From CAKSQL01 sp045606465 (GTDB lineage Bacteria; Bacillota; Clostridia; UBA1381), in NCBI GenBank assembly GCA_045606465.1, contig JAZURZ010000140.1:1-5107 (forward strand): a DNA stretch of 5,107 bases, given 5' to 3'. The notes beneath the pieces are model-generated. The model worked only from the letters and a program-made list of their open reading frames with translations. It was not told the origin of the DNA and searched no databases. Made by a program: the position numbers and the translations under genes. Shown one piece after another: positions 1-5,107 of this stretch. Every line of letters starts with the position of its first letter. The stretch's first letter is position 1.

Positions 1-14
1 AAAAACAAAAAAAG

Positions 15-20
15 AAAGGA
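15..20 (+). promoter_or_regulatory. Ribosome binding site of rnfC
   Basis: AAAGGA lies 9 bases before the ATG at 30 and supports that start. The surrounding bases 1-29 are purine-rich and contain no -10 or -35 elements, so the operon promoter is not in the window. Confidence 0.8.
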
Positions 21-29
21 CGAATTTTT

Positions 30-1352
30 ATGCCTCTGACCTTTAAGGGCGGTTTGCATATTCCCGACCACAAGGAAATTACCAACTCTCTTCCCATAAG
101 AACAGTTGAGGGTTGCGCTGTGCACATTTTCCCGTTGCAGCAGCATATCGGAGCTCCCTTAGAGCCTTGTGTAAATGTGGGCGACCATGTTTATGCAGGA
201 GAACTCATTGCAACTTCGCAAAGCTTTGTAAGTGCTCCTCTTCACTCTTCAATTTCAGGAACTGTGACAAAAATTGAACCTCATCTGCATCCGTCGGGTG
301 CGTTGGTTACTTCAATTTTTATTGAAAATGATTTTAAAAATGAACCCCATCCCGACATAAAGCCATGCTCTTGTATAGATTCCATGACCAAAGAGCAGAT
401 GCTTGAAGTGGTTAAAAATGCAGGAATAGTAGGAATGGGCGGAGCGGGTTTTCCTACCCATGTAAAGCTTTCACCTCCTGCCGACAAAAAAATCACTCAT
501 GTAATTGTCAATGGTGCAGAATGTGAACCATATCTCACTTCCGACCACCGTCGTATGATAGAGGAGCCAGAAAAAATAATAGCAGGTCTTGAAATTGCCA
601 TGAAAATTCTTTCTCTTGAGGAAGGCTACATAGGCATAGAAAAAAACAAGCAAGATGCAATTGACCTTCTTTTGGAAAAGGTTTCCTCGCACAAGGGAAT
701 ACATGTTCTTACCCTTAAAACAAAATATCCCCAAGGAGCGGAAAAACAACTCATTTACGCTATTACAAAGCGTCAGGTTCCATCGGGAGGTCTTCCTGCT
801 GATGCGGGCGCCATTGTTTTAAACATAGACACTGTCTATGCAATTTACAAAGCATTTTACACTGGTATGCCTCTTACCGAAAGAATTGTAACCATGTCTG
901 GAGATTGCTTTAAAAATCCATGTAATCTTCGTGTTCCCCTGGGTGTAACATTTGATCATCTTATAGAGCAGGCAGGCGGATTTATACAAGACCCTCAAAA
1001 GTTTATTATGGGCGGACCCATGATGGGTATTGCGCAATATTCATTTGATGTACCTGTCATAAAAACCACGTCCTGTCTTCTTTCTCTTTCAAAGATTGCT
1101 TCAAGCTATAACAAAAATACCCCCTGCATACGCTGCGGAAAGTGTGTAGAGTATTGCCCGATGGGACTTGCACCCCTTTATCTTTCACGCTACGCTGTAG
1201 AGGGTGAGCTTGAAAAATGTGAAAAGTTCAACATTCTTGATTGCATTGAATGTGGTGTATGTGCTTATCTTTGCCCCGGACTTCAGGGGCCCCTTGTAAA
1301 CATACGCCTTGCAAAGCAACAAATTCTTGAGAACAGGAGGAAAAATAAATAA
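30..1352 (+). CDS. rnfC: RnfC, NADH/FMN/Fe-S subunit of ferredoxin:NAD+ oxidoreductase
   Basis: Peripheral cytoplasmic subunit of the Rnf complex, which passes electrons to NAD+ (or takes them from NADH in the reverse direction). Seen in the 440-aa product: an N-terminal domain (about 1-110); a glycine-rich nucleotide/FMN-binding segment GMGGAGFPTHVK at about 135-146; the family signature NGAECEPYLTSDHRRM from residue 161; GGPMMG at 328-333; and two ferredoxin-type motifs near the C-terminus, C366-x2-C369-x2-C372-x3-C376-P and C405-x2-C408-x2-C411-x3-C415-P, enough for two [4Fe-4S] clusters. The glycine-rich fold resembles NuoF/Nqo1 of complex I (family knowledge). The length matches the compact clostridial form; proteobacterial RnfC has a long repetitive C-terminal tail that is absent here. 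The ATG at 30 is supported by AAAGGA at 15-20. It is the first gene of the operon, and its stop overlaps the start of rnfD by one base (TAATG). Nothing appears broken. Confidence 0.97.
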   Translation: MPLTFKGGLHIPDHKEITNSLPIRTVEGCAVHIFPLQQHIGAPLEPCVNVGDHVYAGELIATSQSFVSAPLHSSISGTVTKIEPHLHPSGALVTSIFIENDFKNEPHPDIKPCSCIDSMTKEQMLEVVKNAGIVGMGGAGFPTHVKLSPPADKKITHVIVNGAECEPYLTSDHRRMIEEPEKIIAGLEIAMKILSLEEGYIGIEKNKQDAIDLLLEKVSSHKGIHVLTLKTKYPQGAEKQLIYAITKRQVPSGGLPADAGAIVLNIDTVYAIYKAFYTGMPLTERIVTMSGDCFKNPCNLRVPLGVTFDHLIEQAGGFIQDPQKFIMGGPMMGIAQYSFDVPVIKTTSCLLSLSKIASSYNKNTPCIRCGKCVEYCPMGLAPLYLSRYAVEGELEKCEKFNILDCIECGVCAYLCPGLQGPLVNIRLAKQQILENRRKNK

Positions 1353-2320
1353 TGGAACAAAAGCTTATAGTTTCATCATCTCCTCATATACACGCTGAGG
1401 AATCAATATCTTCAATAATGCTCGATGTAATAATTGCTCTTATTCCTGCAACAATATGCGGTCTTTATTTCTTTGGCTGGCGTGCAGCTCTTGTTCTTCT
1501 TACTTCAATTGCCGCTTGCGTACTTTTTGAGTATGCTTATCAGCGACTCATGAAAAAGCCTGTAACCTTAAGAGATTGCTCTGCAATTGTTACGGGACTT
1601 CTTCTTGGTCTTAACCTGCCTTCCACAATTCCTTTATGGATGGTATTTATAGGCTCAGGCTTTGCAATTGTTATTGTCAAGCAGCTTTTCGGCGGTCTTG
1701 GTAAGAATTTCATGAACCCCGCCTTGGCGGCACGTTGCTTTATGCTAATTGCATGGGCACAGGCCATGACTACCTTTGTTTCGCCCAATGCAGCGGCAGA
1801 TGTTGTAAGCTCGGCCACCCCCCTTTCAATTTTAAAGGGCTCAGCCGAAGGAAATCTTCCAACTCTTTCTCAGACCTTTTTAGGGCATACCGCAGGCTGT
1901 ATAGGCGAAACATCATCTGCAATGATTATTCTTGGATTTTTGTATCTTTTGGTAAGAAAAGTTATCACTATAAGAATACCTCTTTCATATATTCTTTCCT
2001 TTGGATTTTTAACCTATCTTTTCGGACATAATTCCACAGGGGAAAGCCAATTTATATTCACACTTTTACATATCACAAGCGGTGGTCTGATGCTTGGTGC
2101 AATCTTTATGGCAACCGACTATGTAACCACTCCCACCACTCGTTTGGGACAAATTATTTTTGGTGTAGGTTGCGGAATTCTCACATTTGTTATACGCAGA
2201 TTTGGAGGTTACCCCGAGGGAACAAGCTTTGCAATAATTCTTATGAATCTTGTAACTCCTTTAATTGATTCTGCAATTTTACCACGCAAATTTGGGGAGG
2301 TGAAACATCGTGCTCAATAA
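1352..2320 (+). CDS. rnfD: RnfD, membrane flavoprotein subunit of Rnf complex
   Basis: Integral membrane subunit, NqrB/RnfD family, that carries covalently bound FMN and forms part of the ion-translocating path. The 322-aa product is strongly hydrophobic with roughly nine or ten membrane segments (for example about 22-43, 93-112, 122-140, 190-202, 209-225, 235-255 and 265-282). Conserved family blocks are visible: LLGLNLPSTIPLWM (83-96), GKNFMNPALAARCF (117-130), FMATDYVTTPTT (252-263) and GGYPEGTSFAIILMN (285-299). The flavin-attachment motif is SSATPLS, with T156 the expected phosphoester-linked residue by analogy with NqrB/RnfD. Translation starts at the ATG overlapping the rnfC stop, with AGGAGG at 1335-1340. 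The last 11 bases overlap the start of rnfG. Flavinylation normally needs the transferase ApbE, which is not encoded in the window. Confidence 0.97.
   Translation: MEQKLIVSSSPHIHAEESISSIMLDVIIALIPATICGLYFFGWRAALVLLTSIAACVLFEYAYQRLMKKPVTLRDCSAIVTGLLLGLNLPSTIPLWMVFIGSGFAIVIVKQLFGGLGKNFMNPALAARCFMLIAWAQAMTTFVSPNAAADVVSSATPLSILKGSAEGNLPTLSQTFLGHTAGCIGETSSAMIILGFLYLLVRKVITIRIPLSYILSFGFLTYLFGHNSTGESQFIFTLLHITSGGLMLGAIFMATDYVTTPTTRLGQIIFGVGCGILTFVIRRFGGYPEGTSFAIILMNLVTPLIDSAILPRKFGEVKHRAQ
2296..2303 (+). promoter_or_regulatory. Ribosome binding site that fixes the GTG start of rnfG
   Basis: GGAGGTGA matches the 16S anti-Shine-Dalgarno over eight bases and lies 6 bases before the GTG at 2310. The site sits inside the last codons of rnfD. 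The nearby ATG at 2324 is out of frame, so GTG is the only good start. This suggests coupling of rnfG translation to rnfD. Confidence 0.85.
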
Positions 2321-2879
2321 AAATGAAGTTATAAATGTGTTTAAGGTAGGAATTGTACTATTCCTTATAACTGCAATTGCGACAGCTCTTTTAGCTATTG
2401 TAAATGCCACTACCTCTCCCATTATAGAAAAAAATGAAAAAGAAAAGCAGGAAGTTGCTATGAGGGTGGTTCTTCCGAAAGCCAATAATTTTGAAGAAAT
2501 CACCACTCTCCCTGCAAAAGTTGATGAAAGCGTCGCAAAAATTTATCAGGGCGACAACGACTCAGGCTATGTTGTTTTAGCTTATCCAAAAGGCTATGGC
2601 GGTGAAATTTCCATGGTTGTAGGAGTTAGTTTGGATGGTAAAGTGAGCGGTGTTTCCATCACCTCGCAATCAGAAACTGCGGGTCTTGGCGCAAAGTGTA
2701 CCAATTCTGATTTCCTTATGCAATACACAAACAAGACTCAAAATATATCAGTAACAAAACAAGGTGCATCAGGAAATGCCATTAATGCAATTTCCTCGGC
2801 GACCATAACCTCAAAGGCAGTTACTAAAGGTGTAAATGCCGCAATAGAGGCGGCAAAGCTTGCAAAGGAGGCTGAATAA
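2310..2879 (+). CDS. rnfG: RnfG, FMN-binding subunit of Rnf complex
   Basis: Membrane-anchored flavoprotein, NqrC/RnfG family, whose FMN_bind domain lies on the outer face of the membrane and relays electrons within the complex. The 189-aa product has one N-terminal membrane helix (about 11-33), a charged linker (about 40-50) and an FMN_bind domain (about 80-180). The conserved SETAGLGAK block is at 121-129, and the flavinylation motif NAISSATITS is at 159-168, with T165 the expected FMN-bearing residue. The usual first Asp of the motif is Asn159, and the usual Gly before Ala is Ser163. The start codon is GTG: no in-frame ATG lies nearby, and GGAGGTGA at 2296-2303 sits 6 bases upstream. It overlaps rnfD by 11 bases and ends 3 bases before rnfE. 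The identity is secure from domain layout and position. Confidence 0.96.
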   Translation: MLNKNEVINVFKVGIVLFLITAIATALLAIVNATTSPIIEKNEKEKQEVAMRVVLPKANNFEEITTLPAKVDESVAKIYQGDNDSGYVVLAYPKGYGGEISMVVGVSLDGKVSGVSITSQSETAGLGAKCTNSDFLMQYTNKTQNISVTKQGASGNAINAISSATITSKAVTKGVNAAIEAAKLAKEAE

Positions 2880-2882
2880 TTT

Positions 2883-3494
2883 ATGAAAAAAAACAATTTA
2901 TCAGTATTCCTTGACGGAATTATAAAAGAAAATCCTACATTCGTTCAGCTTTTGGGTATGTGTCCCACCCTTGCAGTAACAACAGGACTTAAAAACGGAA
3001 TTGGCATGGGACTTTCTGCAACCGCAGTTTTAATTGCCTCAAACGCACTAATCTCCCTTTTAAGAAAGGTTATCCCCGAGAAGGTGAGAATTGCGGCATA
3101 TATTGTAATAATTGCGGCATTTGTTACCATAATTGAAATGACTTTAAAAGCATTTCTTCCCGACCTTGCAACCCAGCTTGGAATTTTTATTCCCTTGATA
3201 GTTGTAAATTGCATTATTCTTGCACGTGCTGAAAGCTTTGCCTCCAAAAACACAGTTGGAAAGTCAATAGTAGATGGTCTTGGCATGGGCTTAGGTTTTA
3301 CCCTTGCACTTTGCATAATTTCAAGTATCCGTGAATTTATCGGCTTTGGCACAATACTTGACATTCCCATTTATGGCGAAATAATAACACCTGTTGCAAT
3401 AATCTCAATGCCCCCTGGCGGATTTATTGTGTTGGGGCTCTTAATTGCACTTATTAACTACATCATTTCAAAAAGAAAGGGCGGTGAGGTATAA
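2883..3494 (+). CDS. rnfE: RnfE, membrane core subunit of Rnf complex
   Basis: Integral membrane protein of the NqrD/RnfE family. It pairs with the paralogous RnfA to form the central membrane electron carrier and ion-coupling core. The 203-aa product is hydrophobic and consistent with six membrane helices. The family signature NPTFVQLLGMCPTLAV (17-32) contains C27, and a second cysteine, C110, lies in PLIVVNCIILARAESFA. By analogy with solved Nqr/Rnf structures, these two plus the two equivalents in RnfA hold one Fe-S centre inside the membrane. The region from about 130 (DGLGMGLGFTLAL) onward and MPPGGFIVLG near the C-terminus are also typical. The ATG at 2883 has AAAGGAGG at 2864-2871 inside the end of rnfG. 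The stop overlaps the rnfA start by one base. RnfA is the only plausible alternative assignment, and the NPTFVQ(L) and PPGGF motifs favour RnfE. Confidence 0.96.
   Translation: MKKNNLSVFLDGIIKENPTFVQLLGMCPTLAVTTGLKNGIGMGLSATAVLIASNALISLLRKVIPEKVRIAAYIVIIAAFVTIIEMTLKAFLPDLATQLGIFIPLIVVNCIILARAESFASKNTVGKSIVDGLGMGLGFTLALCIISSIREFIGFGTILDIPIYGEIITPVAIISMPPGGFIVLGLLIALINYIISKRKGGEV
3476..3487 (+). promoter_or_regulatory. Interrupted ribosome binding site of rnfA
   Basis: AAAGGGCGGTGA looks like the extended consensus AAAGGAGGTGA with the central A replaced by GC. The GGTGA part ends 6 bases before the ATG. With the TAATG overlap, rnfA translation probably depends partly on ribosomes finishing rnfE. 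Confidence 0.6.
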
Positions 3495-4069
3495 TGAACA
3501 TTTTGTCTATTCTTATTTCCGCTCTCTTTACCGAGAACTTTGTAATGGTAAAATTTCTTGGAATATGTCCCTTCTTGGGAGTATCTAAAAAGAAGGATAC
3601 TGCGCTTGGTATGGGAATGGCAGTAACCTTTGTTATGGGACTGGCGTCGGCTATAACCTGGCTTGTAAATGAATTTTTGCTCAAAAAATTCGGTCTTGAG
3701 TATCTTCAGACAATAGCATTTATTCTCATAATTGCAGGGCTTGTTCAATTCGTTGAAATGTTTGTTAAAAAATCCATGCCCTCACTATATTCTGCATTGG
3801 GAATATATCTTCCCCTCATAACTACAAACTGTGCAGTTTTGGGTGTTGCCCTTTTAAATGTGCAAAACAACTACAACTTCATCGAATCTGTCCTTTATGG
3901 AGTTTTTGCAGCCCTCGGCTTTACCCTTGCAATCGTGCTTTTTGCAGGCATAAGAGAAACAATATCTGAAAAAAACATTCCAAATCCATTTAAAGGCTTC
4001 CCCATTGCTCTTGTAAGTGCAGGACTTATGGCTATAGCATTTATGGGATTTTCAGGCTTTAGCATATAA
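3494..4069 (+). CDS. rnfA: RnfA, membrane core subunit of Rnf complex
   Basis: Integral membrane protein of the NqrE/RnfA family and paralogue of the adjacent RnfE, which it resembles in length and motif order but with opposite predicted topology (family knowledge). The 191-aa product has about six membrane segments. The signature TENFVMVKFLGICPFLGVSK (13-32) carries C25, and PLITTNCAVLGVAL carries C113. These are the two expected Fe-S ligands shared with RnfE C27 and C110. GFTLAIVLFAGIRE at about 132-145 and the short hydrophobic C-terminus (GLMAIAFMGFSGF) also fit RnfA. The start overlaps the rnfE stop as TAATG, which suggests coupled translation and a fixed 1:1 ratio of the two partners. 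Rnf membership is fixed by the neighbouring genes; NqrE of a Na+-NQR operon would be the only rival reading. Confidence 0.97.
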   Translation: MNILSILISALFTENFVMVKFLGICPFLGVSKKKDTALGMGMAVTFVMGLASAITWLVNEFLLKKFGLEYLQTIAFILIIAGLVQFVEMFVKKSMPSLYSALGIYLPLITTNCAVLGVALLNVQNNYNFIESVLYGVFAALGFTLAIVLFAGIRETISEKNIPNPFKGFPIALVSAGLMAIAFMGFSGFSI

Positions 4070-4084
4070 AAGGGGGGAAATTTT

Positions 4085-4873
4085 ATGAATAGTATCATCT
4101 CGGCAGTTTTAATTGTTGGCGGAATAGGTCTTATTTTCGGATGTATTCTTGCATTTGCCTCCTTTGTTTTCAAAGTTGAAGAGGATGAACGTATAGGAGA
4201 AATTTGCGAATCTCTTCCTGGTGCAAACTGCGGTGCCTGCGGATATGCCGGCTGTTCGGCATATGCCGCTGCGGTTGTGGAAAAAGATGCACCGCTAAAT
4301 GCCTGCAGTGTAGGAAAAGATGCAGTAACTGAAAAAATATCACAAATCATGGGAAAAACTTCAGAAGCGGCAGAACCAAAAACTGCTCGTGTGCTTTGCA
4401 TAGGAAACTGCAAGGTTTCTTCCGACAAATACATATACGACGGCATAGCAGATTGTGTGGCGGTCTCAAAGCTTTCGGGCGGTGCAAAGAGTTGCCGCTA
4501 TGGTTGTCTTGGGCTTGGAAGCTGCGTAAGCGCATGTCAGTTCGATGCAATCAAAATAAAGGACGGTGTCGCTTGGATTGACAGCGAAAAGTGTGTTGCC
4601 TGTGGCAAGTGTATAGAAAAATGTCCTAAAAACATTATTCTTCTCATGCCCAAAAAGTCAACTCCCGTTGTTGCTTGCTCCTCTACAGAAAAAGGAGCTC
4701 TTACCACAAAAAATTGTAAGGCAGGCTGCATAGGCTGTAAAATATGCGAAAAAAATTGTCCTTCCGGCGCAATAAAGGTAGAAAACAATCTTGCACGCAT
4801 TGACTATTCCCTTTGCACAAACTGCGGCATATGCGTTGAGAAATGTCCAAAAAAAGTAATTTTAAATGTATAA
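4085..4873 (+). CDS. rnfB: RnfB, polyferredoxin electron-entry subunit of Rnf complex
   Basis: Membrane-anchored iron-sulfur protein thought to receive electrons from reduced ferredoxin on the cytoplasmic side. The 262-aa product has an N-terminal membrane helix (about 5-27), then a four-cysteine Fe-S domain (C41, C49, C52, C57; core motif PGANCGACGYAGC). Next comes the RnfB-specific middle with C105, C109 and C124, followed by YGCLGLGSCVSAC (C141, C147, C151, preceded by C137). Three regular ferredoxin motifs follow: C170-C173-C176-C180-P, C215-C218-C221-C225-P and C244-C247-C250-C254-P. C74, C198 and C211 are extra. That gives 26 cysteines outside the membrane helix, room for about five or six [4Fe-4S] clusters. 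The ATG at 4085 follows a G-rich Shine-Dalgarno site at 4071-4077. It is the last gene of the operon, and the terminator starts 7 bases after its stop. Confidence 0.97.
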   Translation: MNSIISAVLIVGGIGLIFGCILAFASFVFKVEEDERIGEICESLPGANCGACGYAGCSAYAAAVVEKDAPLNACSVGKDAVTEKISQIMGKTSEAAEPKTARVLCIGNCKVSSDKYIYDGIADCVAVSKLSGGAKSCRYGCLGLGSCVSACQFDAIKIKDGVAWIDSEKCVACGKCIEKCPKNIILLMPKKSTPVVACSSTEKGALTTKNCKAGCIGCKICEKNCPSGAIKVENNLARIDYSLCTNCGICVEKCPKKVILNV

Positions 4874-4879
4874 ATCTTT

Positions 4880-4918
4880 TGCACAGACTTACCATGTTTT
4901 AAGTCTGTGCATTTTTTT
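4880..4918 (+). terminator. Rho-independent terminator of the rnf operon
   Basis: GCACAGACTT (4881-4890) pairs perfectly with AAGTCTGTGC (4901-4910). One extra T-A pair on the outside (4880/4911) and one A-T pair inside (4891/4900) make a 12-bp stem with an 8-base loop. A run of seven T follows (4912-4918). It starts 7 bases after the rnfB stop. The upstream side has TTTT rather than a long A-run, so it is mainly a one-way terminator. Confidence 0.93.
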
Positions 4919-4977
4919 ATAAAAGAGCTTGTATAATGACCTTTTAAAAAGGGAAGATTAGTATTAATAAATAGTAA

Positions 4978-5018
4978 ACAATCAGCAAATTTTATTTTTT
5001 ATTATTGACACAATCAGC
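4978..5018 (+). repeat. 9-bp direct repeat ACAATCAGC overlapping the promoter
   Basis: ACAATCAGC occurs at 4978-4986 and again at 5010-5018, 32 bases apart start to start, about three helical turns. The first copy lies upstream of the -35 box. The second starts on its last base and runs into the spacer. The placement fits a pair of operator half-sites on one DNA face, but two 9-mers in A/T-rich DNA may be chance. Confidence 0.4.
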
Positions 5019-5034
5019 TTTTTTGTGCTATAAT
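5005..5034 (+). promoter_or_regulatory. Sigma-A-type promoter, consensus -35 and extended -10
   Basis: TTGACA at 5005-5010 and TATAAT at 5029-5034 both match the consensus at every base. They are 18 bases apart, and a TG at 5026-5027 gives an extended -10 (TGCTATAAT). The A/T-rich stretch at 4987-5004 could act as an UP-like element. The predicted start is about 5040-5042. The promoter points out of the window, away from the rnf operon, and no gene start is visible before the window ends. The predicted transcript enters the 60-bp palindrome within about ten bases. Confidence 0.8.
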
Positions 5035-5047
5035 CCAATAATGGAAT

Positions 5048-5107
5048 ATTGAGGCAAATTTTGTAAGCGATAAGAATATTCTTATCGCTTACAAAATTTG
5101 CCTCAAT
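5048..5107. repeat. Perfect 60-bp palindrome (two 30-bp arms, no spacer)
   Basis: Bases 5048-5077 are the exact reverse complement of 5078-5107, with the centre between 5077 and 5078 and no mismatch. The outer arm begins ATTGAGGCAAATTTTGTAAG and the centre reads AAGAATATTCTT. It starts 13 bases after the -10 box of the promoter and ends on the final base of the window, so its true outer limit is unknown. No T-run or open reading frame is associated with it. It could be a real palindromic element, an mRNA 5' hairpin, or a fold-back artefact at the end of an assembled contig. Confidence 0.9.

Larger units (their letters stand above)
30..4918 (+). other. rnf operon (rnfCDGEAB), single transcription unit lacking its promoter
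   Basis: All six genes are co-directional with gaps or overlaps of -1, -11, +3, -1 and +15 bases. I see no internal terminator or convincing internal promoter, and there is one terminator after rnfB. The order C-D-G-E-A-B is the one known from Clostridia such as Clostridium and Acetobacterium. The promoter and any regulator must lie upstream of base 1, which is 29 bases from the first start codon. No accessory gene (apbE, a regulator, a ferredoxin) is included. Confidence 0.93.

Noticed and set aside
1735..2031. Plus-strand 98-codon frame inside rnfD
   Set aside because: It is an alternate frame of rnfD with no ribosome binding site and odd Ser/Phe/Tyr-rich composition.
2945..3370. Minus-strand open frame (141 codons) opposite rnfE
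   Set aside because: It lies wholly within rnfE, whose family motifs are clear, and the antisense product matches nothing I recognise.
3895..4446. Long minus-strand open frame (183 codons) opposite the rnfA end and rnfB start
   Set aside because: It runs across two secure genes and their intergenic gap, has low-complexity Ser/Pro/Ala-rich composition, and shows no recognisable motif. It is a shadow of the coding strand.
30..4873. Reading the cluster as a Na+-translocating NADH:quinone reductase (nqr) operon
   Set aside because: The Nqr operon encodes NqrF and no polyferredoxin subunit. Here RnfB and the ferredoxin-bearing RnfC are present and no NqrF is, so Rnf is the correct call.
4932..4937. 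TATAAT just after the terminator as a second promoter
   Set aside because: No -35-like hexamer at the right distance upstream; that region is the T-run of the terminator.
4940..4952. Short inverted repeat CCTTTTAAAAAGG
   Set aside because: Six-base arms around a single base in A/T-rich DNA are expected by chance, and no promoter element is adjacent.
5041..5052. Small open frame starting ATG at the predicted transcript start
   Set aside because: It stops after three codons and has no ribosome binding site.

Overview
The window carries a complete, intact rnf operon in the order rnfC-rnfD-rnfG-rnfE-rnfA-rnfB, all on the + strand. It ends in a clear intrinsic terminator, followed by a short non-coding tail. 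The six-gene order, the short RnfC (440 aa, without the long C-terminal extension of gammaproteobacterial RnfC), the purine-rich Shine-Dalgarno sites, the A/T-rich intergenic DNA and the A/T-biased codons all point to an anaerobic member of the Firmicutes, most likely class Clostridia. I cannot name a genus from this sequence.

Layout. Bases 1-29 hold only the ribosome binding site of rnfC, so the operon promoter lies outside the window. From 30 to 4873 the genes are packed almost without gaps: rnfC/rnfD overlap by 1 base, rnfD/rnfG by 11, rnfG and rnfE are 3 bases apart, rnfE/rnfA overlap by 1, and rnfA and rnfB are 15 apart. This implies one transcript with translational coupling. A 12-bp hairpin with a T-run (4880-4918) closes the unit. 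The last ~190 bases hold no gene, but they contain a consensus sigma-A-type promoter (5005-5034, extended -10), a 9-bp direct repeat overlapping that promoter, and a perfect 60-bp palindrome (5048-5107) that runs exactly to the window end.

How the genes work together. The six proteins form the membrane-bound ferredoxin:NAD+ oxidoreductase. RnfB (multiple Fe-S clusters) takes electrons from reduced ferredoxin. RnfA and RnfE form the membrane core with a cysteine-bound Fe-S centre. RnfG and RnfD carry covalently bound FMN on threonine. RnfC (FMN, two 4Fe-4S clusters) reduces NAD+. The exergonic electron flow pumps Na+ or H+ out of the cell; the sequence alone does not tell which ion. Every key ligand or flavin-attachment residue I looked for is present, so the complex looks functional.

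No novel multi-gene system is visible. The least explained part is the promoter plus perfect palindrome at the right edge. It may be a genuine regulatory or mobile structure, or a fold-back artefact at a contig end.
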